Assembly (NCBI GenBank): GCA_002356435.2
Contig: AP018040.2
Coordinates: 3,224,001-3,288,000 of the forward strand
Direction: 5' to 3'
Origin: Petrimonas sp. IBARAKI
GTDB taxonomy: Bacteria; Bacteroidota; Bacteroidia; Bacteroidales; Dysgonomonadaceae
DNA length: 64,000 nt
How positions within the stretch are numbered: the stretch's first letter is position 1; each line of letters begins with the position of its first letter. Below the pieces are notes generated by a model that was not told where the DNA came from, searched no databases, and was given only the letters and a program-made list of their open reading frames with translations. Of the stretch, positions 26,424 to 34,737 are shown piece by piece. The position numbers and the translations under genes are program-made.

Positions 26424-26615
26424 ATGACACAAGAAAAGCAAAATAAAATTTTAGTACCGGACGGAGTAAGGACAAAATTAAGAGACTTGTTTAAAACGTC
26501 GTATCCCACTGTGCGAGGTGCATTGAACGGGGAAACAAATAGCGAACTGGCGCGAAAAATACGCCACACGGCCATTGAACGATTTGGAGGTGTGGTACTA
26601 ATACGAGAGTTGTGA
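26424..26615 (+). CDS. Small Cro/Ner-like DNA-binding protein
   Basis: 63 residues, rich in basic residues, with a likely helix-turn-helix (VRTKLRDLFKTSYPTVRGAL, then LARKIRHTAIER). It is the first rightward gene opposite the repressor, the place of cro in lambda and ner in Mu. Similar small proteins are common in Bacteroidales prophages. The Cro/Ner role is inferred from size and position. Confidence 0.6.
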   Translation: MTQEKQNKILVPDGVRTKLRDLFKTSYPTVRGALNGETNSELARKIRHTAIERFGGVVLIREL

Positions 26616-26637
26616 AAATTAAAAAAGTTGGTGTAGT

Positions 26638-26832
26638 ATGAAAGCGAAACTGATCCTGGTAAGCTTTATGGCATCCTGGATAGGATTGTCGGTTGACACG
26701 GAATATTCGCCGCTGTGGGCGAGCATTGCGGCTGTGACATGGTTCCTGATATCGGGCGTGTTGTTTTTACGCGCCTCCCGGAGGGGTTATTACAAGAAAA
26801 TTGAAAAACGATTTAAAATTGATGAATTATGA
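26638..26832 (+). CDS. Small membrane protein, unknown
   Basis: 64 residues with two hydrophobic stretches (ILVSFMASWIGLSV and WASIAAVTWFLISGVLFLRA) and a basic C-terminus, so probably a two-pass inner-membrane protein. Its stop overlaps the next ATG (ATGA), showing translational coupling. No family recognised. Confidence 0.5.
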   Translation: MKAKLILVSFMASWIGLSVDTEYSPLWASIAAVTWFLISGVLFLRASRRGYYKKIEKRFKIDEL

Positions 26833-27029
26833 ACAATGAAACTAAAAAACAAAGCGTGTTTATGCAGATGCACAATGGCACAAGAGCCGGAGAAGGCTCA
26901 TTCAATGTGGGACTGCAAAAATTATTCTATTTGGCGGATATGACAAATAGGCACAAACTTATTAGTGCTTTTCCAGAGTTCTTTGGGGAAGAGGTTCCAG
27001 AGTTTGGTATAGAAAAACCCACTAAATAG
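26829..27029 (+). CDS. Small hypothetical phage protein
   Basis: 66 residues, no membrane segment, no motif I recognise. It overlaps the preceding gene by 4 bp. It is followed by a 224-bp gap holding a tRNA-like element before the transposase. Confidence 0.45.
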   Translation: MNNETKKQSVFMQMHNGTRAGEGSFNVGLQKLFYLADMTNRHKLISAFPEFFGEEVPEFGIEKPTK

Positions 27030-27142
27030 ACCCGATGAAGGAAGAAGTAGCGAGGGTGACTCGGCTGGTGGGCAACCGGAAACCGGCCTGATGAAGATGA
27101 AGATTGATGATTGAGAGTTAAGGGTTGCCGTGAAACTTCCTA

Positions 27143-27239
27143 TCCCGCGAAAGCGGGAATTAAGCAATCAGAGACACTTTGGATAGACAGAGGGATTTCC
27201 CGGACGGCATACACACCTGGTTCGAGTCCAGGGCGGGAA
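27143..27239 (+). ncRNA. tRNA-like element upstream of the transposase
   Basis: A T-arm is clear: CCTGG (27216-27220), loop TTCGAGT, CCAGG (27228-27232). The adjoining GCGGGA (27233-27238) can pair with TCCCGC at 27143-27148, giving a 97-nt tRNA-like shape with an odd, poorly folding centre. Alternatively CGGGAA (27234-27239) pairs with TTCCCG at 27197-27202, giving a short acceptor/T minihelix. TCCCGC can also form a local hairpin with GCGGGA at 27153-27158 (GAAA loop). No convincing anticodon arm, so not called a functional tRNA. Confidence 0.5.
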
Positions 27240-27253
27240 CAAAAGATAGCTAA

Positions 27254-29302
27254 ATGGAATGGTATAACAAGATAATGTGTGTGACATTTTCCGAACTGAC
27301 GGAGAGTGAATCCGGGCCACAGGTAATGAGCGAAAGCAATTATGACAAACTCGTTAATACTCGAAAACTCAACGTTGTCCGCCCGGGTAAGGGGCTGGAT
27401 AATTACGCACTTATTGAATACGATACCATGCCGCAGCGATTCAAGGTAAGGTTTGACGAAAAATGGGGAAACCCATATGATAATTACAAGGAAAGCATGA
27501 TGTTATCTGAAATTGAAAAAGATTCAGACGCTCGAAGTTTCTTCGCGGAATATGAAACGGAGGACGGCGTTACCATACCGGACGAGCTGCAAGAGGAGTA
27601 TGCACAAAATGCAGATGTTTTGAACCTGCTGGTTATGATGGTAGAGGATAACAAGAAAATGCGTAAAAGGATGCAAGGTAGTGCGGCGGACGCATGGTCA
27701 AGCATTTACGGCACGGTTGAACGGCTTCGAAAAAATCCGGGGCACACGCTACCGAAGAGCCACCCCCGTCTACGCGACAAAATAAACCAGTACAAAAAGG
27801 AAGGTTATGACTGTCTTGTTTCAGGTAAACTCGGAAACAGGAACACTCAAAAGATAACAGAAGAGGCGGGCATGTTTCTCGTGATGAAAAAACGTTGCCG
27901 GGTGCCAGTGATGACCGACAAGCAGATATGGGCGGAATTTAACCGGGTGGCAGATAATTACGGATGGAAAAAATTAAAGAACGAGGCTTCCGTAACGAAC
28001 TACCTTAATGCCCCGGAAAACATACAACGCTGGTATGATGCCGTATATGGCGAATTAAAAGCGTTTCAGAAGTTCGGGTACAAACATCAAACCATGTTGC
28101 CGGAGAAACGCGACTCGCTGTGGTATGGTGACGGAACGAAACTCAATCTTTATTACAAGGCTTACGAAGACGGCAAACTGGTTGTGGCAACCACGCAGGT
28201 TTATGAAGTGCTGGACGCTTACAGCGAAATGTTTCTCGGTTATCACATTTCCGACTCGGAAAACTACGAGGCGCAATACAACGCCTACCGCATGGCGGTG
28301 GAACTGGCACAAAGCCGCCCGTTCGAAATTGTTACCGACAACCAGGGCGGGCACAAGAAACTGGATTCGTCAGGATTTCTGGGCAGAATTTGCCGTTTGA
28401 AGCGTCCAACCACTCCGTATCGTGCTACTGGAAAGTCGATAGAAGCCGTTTTTGGGCGCTTCCAGGCGGAAATATTACACAAGGATTGGCGTTTCACAGG
28501 GCAAAACATCACGGCCACATCGGAAAAAAGCCGCCAAAATTTGGAGTTTTTGCAAGCGAACAAGGAGAATTTATATACCCTCGACGAACTAAAAGAAGCC
28601 TACGCCATCGCCCGCGAGGAATGGAACTCTGGCAAACACCCCGCAACCGGAATTTCACGCCGTGAAATGTACCTGAACTCCACCAACGAAAAAGCCAAAC
28701 CGGTTGACAGGCTGGACATGATTGAAATGTTCTGGATGATGACGGCAAAAGCCTCCACGTTTACCGATTGCGGCATTACCATAACCATAGACAAGAAAAA
28801 ATACACGTACGACGTGTACGCCGGGGATTTGCCTGACTTCGATTTCCGGAAAAAGAACATAGGACGGAGGTTTTTCGTGCAGTACGACCCGCTCGACCTC
28901 ACGCAGGTGCGCCTGTATGTGAAAGACGCCACCGGTACCCGGTACGTCACCGACGCGCTCCCGTACGTAAAAGTTTTCCGCGCCACTCAGGACGCCACAC
29001 AGGAAAGCAGTTCTTTCATCCGACGGGTGGCCGACAAAGAACGGGAATTGCGGGTTGAGAATCATCAAAAGAATATGGAACTGGAACACGAATGGGGAGT
29101 CGCGCCAGAACAATTCGGGTTGAACAGGCCGGAACTGAAAGGGATAGGCAAGAAGGCCCAAGCTGCAAGCATGAAACAAAGGAAAACAAATGGATTTAAA
29201 GAAGTCAAGGCCAGGAAACGGGAAACCGTGGAAGTGGGAGAATGGGAAAAAAAGATCAGCAACCTCACGTATGACGAGGTTGCCCAGTACGATAAACTAT
29301 AA
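27254..29302 (+). CDS. MuA-type DDE transposase
   Basis: 682 residues. The catalytic core has the first aspartate D293 in WYGDGTKLN, D362 in VTDNQGG and E397 in SIEAVFGRF, a DD-35-E spacing. Conserved surroundings are ATTQVYEVLDAYSEM and RPTTPYRATGK. N-terminal DNA-binding domains and a C-terminal beta-barrel/MuB-contact region fit the MuA layout and its usual size (MuA is 663 residues). It should cut and join the phage ends for integration and replication. The MuB-like gene follows 12 bp downstream. Confidence 0.92.
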   Translation: MEWYNKIMCVTFSELTESESGPQVMSESNYDKLVNTRKLNVVRPGKGLDNYALIEYDTMPQRFKVRFDEKWGNPYDNYKESMMLSEIEKDSDARSFFAEYETEDGVTIPDELQEEYAQNADVLNLLVMMVEDNKKMRKRMQGSAADAWSSIYGTVERLRKNPGHTLPKSHPRLRDKINQYKKEGYDCLVSGKLGNRNTQKITEEAGMFLVMKKRCRVPVMTDKQIWAEFNRVADNYGWKKLKNEASVTNYLNAPENIQRWYDAVYGELKAFQKFGYKHQTMLPEKRDSLWYGDGTKLNLYYKAYEDGKLVVATTQVYEVLDAYSEMFLGYHISDSENYEAQYNAYRMAVELAQSRPFEIVTDNQGGHKKLDSSGFLGRICRLKRPTTPYRATGKSIEAVFGRFQAEILHKDWRFTGQNITATSEKSRQNLEFLQANKENLYTLDELKEAYAIAREEWNSGKHPATGISRREMYLNSTNEKAKPVDRLDMIEMFWMMTAKASTFTDCGITITIDKKKYTYDVYAGDLPDFDFRKKNIGRRFFVQYDPLDLTQVRLYVKDATGTRYVTDALPYVKVFRATQDATQESSSFIRRVADKERELRVENHQKNMELEHEWGVAPEQFGLNRPELKGIGKKAQAASMKQRKTNGFKEVKARKRETVEVGEWEKKISNLTYDEVAQYDKL

Positions 29303-29313
29303 AAAATCAAACT

Positions 29314-30195
29314 ATGATTAGCGAAGAGAAGAAACACGAGATAAGCGCCATGCTACTGGCGTATTGTGACAGGTACGGGAGCCGTAACAGCGCGGCCATG
29401 AGCCTTAAAAACGTAAGTCCGTCAACCGTGTCATCAATCCTTAACGGAAAATGGGAGTACATTTCCGACGACATGTGGAAGAGCATCCGGGCCCAGGTGT
29501 CTGATGCCGGAAACCTAACCGATTGGCAAGTGGTAGAAACGCCAACTTTTAAAGACGTGTATTTCTGTTTGCAGAACGCACAGGATGAAAAAGGTGTTAC
29601 CTGGCTGACGGCACCGGCGGGAAGTGGCAAAACAACCGCGGCGGAGCTTTACCGGAGTGAACGAAAAAATGTGATATACCTCCTTTGCGATGAAGACATG
29701 AAGAAATCCATTTTTGCAATCGAACTGGCCAGGGCGGCTGGAATTCGCATTAACACGCAAAAAAGTGCCCGCGAAAAAATAATGCTGGTGATTGAGAAGA
29801 TATCCGAAATGGATTCTCCCCTGCTCATCTTCGACGAGGGCGACAAATTGTCGGATAACCTTCTGTATTATTTCATTACTATTTACAATCACTTACACAG
29901 GAAAGCGGGGATTGTGTTCCTGTCAACCTCGTACATGCAGCGGCGTATGGAACAGGGCCTGAGGTACAATAAAAAAGGGTATCAGGAACTGGAAAGCAGG
30001 ATCGGACGGAAATTTTACGAAGCCGAGCCAACTTCGGCACACGATGTTTATGCCATTTGTCGCGCTAACGGGCTGACGGATGAAAAAATAATTTCCGGAA
30101 TCGTTAAAGATGCCTCATCGTGCGGATTCGACTTGCGGCGCGTGGATAAGAAAGTAAGGGCGGAAAGAAAAAAACAGCAATTAAAAGGTAATTAA
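29314..30195 (+). CDS. MuB-type AAA ATPase (target DNA selection)
   Basis: 293 residues. An N-terminal helix-turn-helix-like region (about 1-65) is followed by Walker A PAGSGKTT at 101-108 and Walker B LLIFDEGDKLS. In Mu this ATPase coats target DNA, directs transposition away from the phage and stimulates MuA. The order transposase then ATPase is exactly that of Mu. Confidence 0.9.
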   Translation: MISEEKKHEISAMLLAYCDRYGSRNSAAMSLKNVSPSTVSSILNGKWEYISDDMWKSIRAQVSDAGNLTDWQVVETPTFKDVYFCLQNAQDEKGVTWLTAPAGSGKTTAAELYRSERKNVIYLLCDEDMKKSIFAIELARAAGIRINTQKSAREKIMLVIEKISEMDSPLLIFDEGDKLSDNLLYYFITIYNHLHRKAGIVFLSTSYMQRRMEQGLRYNKKGYQELESRIGRKFYEAEPTSAHDVYAICRANGLTDEKIISGIVKDASSCGFDLRRVDKKVRAERKKQQLKGN

Positions 30196-30216
30196 ACTCC
30201 ATTTAAACGGTAAATA

Positions 30217-30852
30217 ATGGCACGGGCATATTCTATAAACGAAATTTTAAATAAAAAATACAAGCTGCTTGATTTTCGCGGAGCATGGTTTGATGCCTTC
30301 GGGAAGCCTGAAGCGCGGGGCGTTTGGTTTGTGTACGGAAATTCATCCAACGGCAAAGGTTCATTCCTGTATCAGCTATCGATGGAGCTGTCCCGCAATG
30401 GACGGGTAGCTATTAATGAAATGGAAGAAGGAAGCGCCAAAACAGTGCAGGATACACTAAGCCGTCACCGGATGGAAGATTACGCCGGAAAGATTCTCAT
30501 TATCGATAACGAACCGATGGAAGAACTGGCAAAGCGCTTGAGACGTCATAAAAGCCCCGAATTCATAATCATTAACAGCTTTCAATACACGCAGTTGAAT
30601 TATCGGCAATATATAGAGTTCAAAGAAGAGTTTAGAAGCAATAAACTGATTGTTTTCTCAAGTCACGCAGACGGCAAGCAGCCCGCTGGCCGCGCTGCGA
30701 AATCGGTTATGTATGATGCGGATATGAAAATATGGGTGGAAGGTTACCGGGCTATTTCCAAAGGGCGATACATCGGAGAGAAAGGATATTTTGACGTATG
30801 GCCGGAGAAGGCGCTGCGGTATTGGGGGGAGAGAGTTCCGGAGAATTACTAA
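30217..30852 (+). CDS. P-loop protein of the early region
   Basis: 211 residues with a Walker A variant GNSSNGKGS at 41-49 and a probable Walker B KILIIDNEP around residue 90. It looks like a small RecA/AAA-type ATPase. Mu has no second ATPase at this place; related genes are frequent in Bacteroidales Mu-like phages, role unknown. It could help replication or act as a second target-selection factor (inference). Confidence 0.5.
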   Translation: MARAYSINEILNKKYKLLDFRGAWFDAFGKPEARGVWFVYGNSSNGKGSFLYQLSMELSRNGRVAINEMEEGSAKTVQDTLSRHRMEDYAGKILIIDNEPMEELAKRLRRHKSPEFIIINSFQYTQLNYRQYIEFKEEFRSNKLIVFSSHADGKQPAGRAAKSVMYDADMKIWVEGYRAISKGRYIGEKGYFDVWPEKALRYWGERVPENY

Positions 30853-30875
30853 TTACTAATTGAAAACCAAGGAAT

Positions 30876-31331
30876 ATGAAAGCAGTGAAAAACTTTGCAG
30901 AGTTCTGGTCGCTCATTAACCGGATGCCCGGAGCACATGACGGATTAAAGGAGGAGCTTGTCTTGTCGTTTACCGACGGTCGGACGGACTCATTACGGGA
31001 AATGCGGGAAGACGAATACAAACGCATGTGTGCGTCTATGCGCGAAAGTGTGAACGGTGGCATGTCGGAGGAGCGCTTACAGATTGAACTTAAAAAACGA
31101 CGGTCTGCTGTATTGCATCGGATACAACAACTCGGAGTGGATACTACCAGTTGGGCAAACGTGGATAATTTTTGCATGCAGCCGCGCATCGCGGGAAAGA
31201 TATTTCGCCGTCTTACCATTGAAGAGTTAAGCGGACTTATTCCAAAACTGGAAAATATTCGCAGGAAACAGCAGATCAAAGCCCCACGTGTGCCTGAGGA
31301 GTTATTGGGGATTCTGATTTCGGTAAACTGA
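30876..31331 (+). CDS. GemA/gp16-like early protein (tentative)
   Basis: 151 residues. The C-terminal part (RRSAVLHRIQQLGVD, then WANVDNFCMQPRIAGK, then LTIEELSGLIPKLENIRRK) resembles the DUF1018/GemA pattern of Mu-like phages, which in Mu modulates host gene expression and DNA supercoiling. The match is by eye and partial. It lies in the early operon, 24 bp after the P-loop gene. Confidence 0.45.
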   Translation: MKAVKNFAEFWSLINRMPGAHDGLKEELVLSFTDGRTDSLREMREDEYKRMCASMRESVNGGMSEERLQIELKKRRSAVLHRIQQLGVDTTSWANVDNFCMQPRIAGKIFRRLTIEELSGLIPKLENIRRKQQIKAPRVPEELLGILISVN

Positions 31332-31345
31332 GGTTGGATAACTGA

Positions 31346-31624
31346 TTGAAAATGGAAGCAGGTGATATGATGAATGTAGTGAAATCGAAACGGATTACGG
31401 AGGCGCAAAGGGAGCGCGAGCGCATTCAGTTATCGAAAAGTGAGGTTGAAGGTCGGATTAAGAATATTTTATCCTGGTTGTCGCTGCATCCAGTGACCGA
31501 TCCAGAGTGGGATACTAAAGTGCGTGAAATGCACGTGTGGGAGATCAGGCTGGAAACCATCAGCACTCCGTTGAGACACGATGAAGTTGTGGGAGATGAT
31601 TTCAGAATAATTACTAATTACTGA
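31346..31624 (+). CDS. Hypothetical early phage protein
   Basis: 92 residues, highly charged, helical in appearance (RITEAQRERERIQLSKSEVE). The start may be the annotated GTG/ATG region or the ATG at 31352 (MEAGDMMNVV). No family recognised. It lies in the tightly packed early operon. Confidence 0.45.
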   Translation: MKMEAGDMMNVVKSKRITEAQRERERIQLSKSEVEGRIKNILSWLSLHPVTDPEWDTKVREMHVWEIRLETISTPLRHDEVVGDDFRIITNY

Positions 31625-31639
31625 TTATTATTACTTGTC

Positions 31640-31909
31640 ATGGGAGCACAAAAATTACTTTTTCCCGACCTGGATAAACACAAGTCCAGGAAAGACCGTA
31701 ACCGGGACCCGTGGGGACGTTACGACACCAGGGAGCGTTTTAAAGCTTATGAGCAAAAAATTGAACGGTTGCGCGCAACAATCAAATACCTGACGAGCGT
31801 AACGACGGCGAGTGCCGATGCAATCCGCAAGCGGGATATGGAAATTGAAAAATTAAAGAATATCATAAATAACCGCGATAATTCAGATTATCGCCTAAAA
31901 GAAAGATAA
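31640..31909 (+). CDS. Hypothetical early protein with coiled coil
   Basis: 89 residues. The N-terminal part is basic (FPDLDKHKSRKDRNRDPWGR). The C-terminal half is a predicted coiled coil (YEQKIERLRATIKYL to KRDMEIEKLKNIINN). It ends 2 bp before gam. Unknown function. Confidence 0.5.
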   Translation: MGAQKLLFPDLDKHKSRKDRNRDPWGRYDTRERFKAYEQKIERLRATIKYLTSVTTASADAIRKRDMEIEKLKNIINNRDNSDYRLKER

Positions 31910-31911
31910 TT

Positions 31912-32439
31912 ATGGCAAAAAGAGCAAAAAAAGTGATCCACAGCGGGATCACGTCGGAACAAATGGAAACGGCGATAGCCGAATATGCAGCTGCAGATGC
32001 CAAACTGGCAAAGATCAACGCCACAATGGACGAACAGTTTACCCGAATCAGGGAAAAATATCAGGATGATATCACGAAGCTGACTGATACCAAGGACAAA
32101 AATTTTTCGATTGTACAGGCTTTCGCAATGGAGAACCGGGATGACCTGTTTGCAAAGAAAAAATCGATGGACAGCGCACACGGAACATTCGGGTTTCGTA
32201 CAGGAACGCCAAAGCTGAAGACATTGCGCGGTTTTACCTGGGCATCCGCACTGAACCTGATCAAAGCGTTTCTGCCCGGGTACGTTCGTACCAGTGAAGA
32301 ACCGGCGAAAGACAAGCTCCTTGCCGACCGTGAGTTGCCGGAAGTGGCTGGAAACCTCGAAAAGTGCGGCATCGAAGTGGTTCAGGATGAAACGTTCTTT
32401 ATAGAACTGAAAAAAGAAGAATCAGCCATTGCCGTATGA
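31912..32439 (+). CDS. gam: Gam-family host-nuclease inhibitor
   Basis: 175 residues, the size of Mu Gam (174). A long N-terminal helix (EQMETAIAEYAAADAKLAKI) is followed by AHGTFGFRTGTPKLKTLRGF, a conserved Gam block. Gam is a Ku-like dimer that binds double-stranded DNA ends and blocks RecBCD-type nucleases, protecting phage DNA. It overlaps the next gene by 4 bp. Confidence 0.88.
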   Translation: MAKRAKKVIHSGITSEQMETAIAEYAAADAKLAKINATMDEQFTRIREKYQDDITKLTDTKDKNFSIVQAFAMENRDDLFAKKKSMDSAHGTFGFRTGTPKLKTLRGFTWASALNLIKAFLPGYVRTSEEPAKDKLLADRELPEVAGNLEKCGIEVVQDETFFIELKKEESAIAV

Positions 32440-32942
32440 TAAAACAACCGGAATATACTTACGAACGCGAATCGACGGTGTGGTGCGTAGTACACTGGAA
32501 AAAGTTGGATAACAACAGCTATTCCGGTGAAAAGATCGCCACGTACATACTGAGGGATGATGCGCGAAAAGAAGTATTCCGGTTAAACGGATGGACGGAT
32601 AACCGGATCGAGTTTTCAACCAACTGGAACGGAAAGCTTCACAATAACGCTTTTACTTCCATCCGGCTATGGAATGAAAAAAAGTACGTCATTGGCCGCG
32701 ATTACGATGTTTGGCTAAGCCACATAAGAAAAGGATTTGCCAAACTGGTTGCGGTTAAACGAATGAAGCTTCACCAAATTAACGAATACATTGCCCGGAT
32801 TGATACCGGATATTCAGCGGACGAATGTCAAAATATCATCCGAACGATGTATAAAAACAAACGCATCGACTGGAACACACAAGATTTGGCGCTATGCCTG
32901 TTTGTGTATGTCGATGAAAAAAAGAATTTATTTAATCAATAA
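32436..32942 (+). CDS. Hypothetical early phage protein
   Basis: 168 residues. The first half is beta-rich with aromatic residues (YERESTVWCVVHWKKL, WNGKLHNNAFTSIRLW). The second is helical. No motif recognised. Translationally coupled to gam by an ATGA overlap, so likely an early function. Confidence 0.5.
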   Translation: MIKQPEYTYERESTVWCVVHWKKLDNNSYSGEKIATYILRDDARKEVFRLNGWTDNRIEFSTNWNGKLHNNAFTSIRLWNEKKYVIGRDYDVWLSHIRKGFAKLVAVKRMKLHQINEYIARIDTGYSADECQNIIRTMYKNKRIDWNTQDLALCLFVYVDEKKNLFNQ

Positions 32943-32954
32943 AATTAGAAAATT

Positions 32955-33392
32955 ATGTACAACTGGTTTGAATGTAAAGTGCGTTACGACAAAACGCAGG
33001 AAAACGGAGTGATAAAAACCGTTACGGAGCCTTATTTGGTGGACGCCCTCTCCTTTACCGAGGCGGAGGAACGGATTGTAAAGGAAATGGAACCGTTTAT
33101 CGGCGGCGTGTTTTCAGTTTCCGATATCCGGCGCAAAAAGTTCGCTGAAACTATTTTAAATGAAAATGGCGACCGTTATTATAACGCCCGACTGGCATTC
33201 ATCACGCTTGACGAGAAAAGCGGATCGGAAAAGAAAACAGCCGTCAATATGCTCGTACAGGCTTCGTCCCTGAGGGAGGCCATGGACATTGTTGAAGGTG
33301 AAATGGCAAAGACGATGGTTGATTACGACTTTATCGGTATTACTGAAACCGCTATTGTAGATGTTTTTCCCTATTCTGAGCAACCGGAATAA
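32955..33392 (+). CDS. DUF4494 family phage protein
   Basis: 145 residues starting MYNWFECKVRYDKTQENG, with TEPYLVDALSFTEAEERI, features of the DUF4494 family found in Bacteroidales phages and mobile elements. Function unknown. A tRNA-like element begins 2 bp after its stop codon. Confidence 0.75.
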   Translation: MYNWFECKVRYDKTQENGVIKTVTEPYLVDALSFTEAEERIVKEMEPFIGGVFSVSDIRRKKFAETILNENGDRYYNARLAFITLDEKSGSEKKTAVNMLVQASSLREAMDIVEGEMAKTMVDYDFIGITETAIVDVFPYSEQPE

Positions 33393-33393
33393 T

Positions 33394-33434
33394 CCACGAC
33401 GGTTCTTGGGCGGGGTTCGATTCCCCGTCGTGGA
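33394..33434 (+). ncRNA. tRNA-like acceptor/T-arm minihelix
   Basis: CCACGA (33394-33399) pairs with TCGTGG (33428-33433). An 11-nt connector leads to a 5-bp T-stem CGGGG/CCCCG (33411-33415/33423-33427) with loop TTCGATT, the exact tRNA T-loop consensus. A discriminator-like A and GCA follow. The two stems stack without a gap, as in tRNA. D and anticodon arms are absent, and there is no room upstream because the DUF4494 gene ends at 33392. Confidence 0.55.
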
Positions 33435-33467
33435 GCAAAATTTATTAACACTAAAAATTAGACCCTT

Positions 33468-33578
33468 ATGAACGATTTAGCAAGTTTTGCACTCATGTTC
33501 GGATTGCTATCGGTAATAATATCTCTTTGTTTAGTTGTAGCCATTATAGAAGCGAAAAACTCAAAAAACCATGATTAG
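33468..33578 (+). CDS. 36-residue single-pass membrane peptide
   Basis: A short reading frame MNDLASFALMFGLLSVIISL, continuing CLVVAIIEAK, with one strong transmembrane helix and a polar C-terminus. It overlaps the start of the next gene by 8 bp, suggesting coupling. No family recognised; supported only by its membrane profile and operon position. Confidence 0.45.
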   Translation: MNDLASFALMFGLLSVIISLCLVVAIIEAKNSKNHD

Positions 33579-33834
33579 CGAATTTTCAAGTAAAGTAGGC
33601 ATTCCTGTAGAGGAAATTCTCGGCAGGAGCCGCGAGCGAATGGCTGTCGATGCAAGACATTTATACTGGCGGCTGCTCCGCGACAAGAAAAATTTTACGG
33701 TAACGGTCATAGCCAGGCTTAACGAAAGAACACACGCCACGGTTGTTCATGGACTTAAAAAAGCTGATGACCTGCTGGAGACCGGGGATGCGTATACGGT
33801 AAAAATGTGGGATAAGATTAAGGATATTCTGTAA
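33571..33834 (+). CDS. DnaA domain IV-like DNA-binding protein
   Basis: 87 residues resembling the C-terminal DNA-binding domain of DnaA on its own: VGIPVEEILGRSRERMAVDA, RHLYWRLL, then NERTHATVVHGLKKADDLLE, which follows the DnaA signature order. It could bind DnaA-box-like sites and affect replication or transcription. The ATPase domain is absent. Confidence 0.65.
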   Translation: MISEFSSKVGIPVEEILGRSRERMAVDARHLYWRLLRDKKNFTVTVIARLNERTHATVVHGLKKADDLLETGDAYTVKMWDKIKDIL

Positions 33835-33842
33835 GATAAGTT

Positions 33843-34727
33843 ATGAGCTACACACCTACAGCTAAAAGCTATTTTTCAGGAGGGGGACTAATGGACTTAG
33901 GGCTACTAAATGCCGGAATAGATATCATACAGTCGCTCGAAATAGACTTAACTTGTGTTGAGACTTTGAAAAGGAACTTTTCTCACAAGATAATACATAC
34001 GGATATTAAGGATCAAAAGGTTTTGGATCAACCTAAATCCGATATCATAGTAGGCACTTACCCTTGTAAGAGATATTCTACAATAGCGGATATACATGGA
34101 ACCCGAACAGGAGAAGAATTGTTTCTTCATTTTTTCAGACACATAGCACTTGAAAAGCCAGAAATGTATATATGCGAGAATGTGCCAGGGATGAAAAAAT
34201 TCCAGATAGTGATGGAAGCTATGACAAAGTTACCCGACTACTATGTGAATGTATTTTGCCCGGTTAATGCTTTAAACTGGCTCCCTCAAGACCGAAAACG
34301 TCTTATAATATTTGGAACAAAAAAAAGATTCTCCATAAACCCTCCTAAAAATCAAAAAAGAGTACTGCTGTCTGATATAATTGAAGAGTGTCCGGAAATG
34401 GAAATACCTGATCACGTACTTAACAGGATCCAAGGGAAATATAGAGACTATCCAATAGTATCTGACCCATACGATCCAAACAGCGTAGCCCCCACTTGTG
34501 TAGCCCATTATGCAAAGGATAGGAGCACAAGGCTTGTAAAAGATCGCTCACATCCATTGGGCGTCAGACCGTACTCAGTTAAAGAATATGCGAGACTACA
34601 AGGCGTTCCGGATTCTTTCTACTTCTCCGGCGGTGATAACGATGCTTATAGAATGATCGGTAACGGTGTGCCCGTAAATTTAGCTGAATGGATTGGCAAT
34701 GAAGCAATAAAATATTTTAACGTGTAA
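33843..34727 (+). CDS. DNA cytosine-C5 methyltransferase
   Basis: 294 residues. Motif I SYFSGGGLMDLGLLNAG binds SAM. Motif IV GTYPCKRYS carries the catalytic Pro-Cys, with Tyr-Pro in place of the more usual Pro-Pro. Motif VI is ENVPGM, motif VIII QDRKRLIIFG and motif X IGNGVPVNLAEWIG. No restriction enzyme is adjacent, so it looks like an orphan phage methylase, probably protecting phage DNA from host restriction. The target sequence is unknown. Confidence 0.88.
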   Translation: MSYTPTAKSYFSGGGLMDLGLLNAGIDIIQSLEIDLTCVETLKRNFSHKIIHTDIKDQKVLDQPKSDIIVGTYPCKRYSTIADIHGTRTGEELFLHFFRHIALEKPEMYICENVPGMKKFQIVMEAMTKLPDYYVNVFCPVNALNWLPQDRKRLIIFGTKKRFSINPPKNQKRVLLSDIIEECPEMEIPDHVLNRIQGKYRDYPIVSDPYDPNSVAPTCVAHYAKDRSTRLVKDRSHPLGVRPYSVKEYARLQGVPDSFYFSGGDNDAYRMIGNGVPVNLAEWIGNEAIKYFNV

Positions 34728-34737
34728 GTGAACAAAT

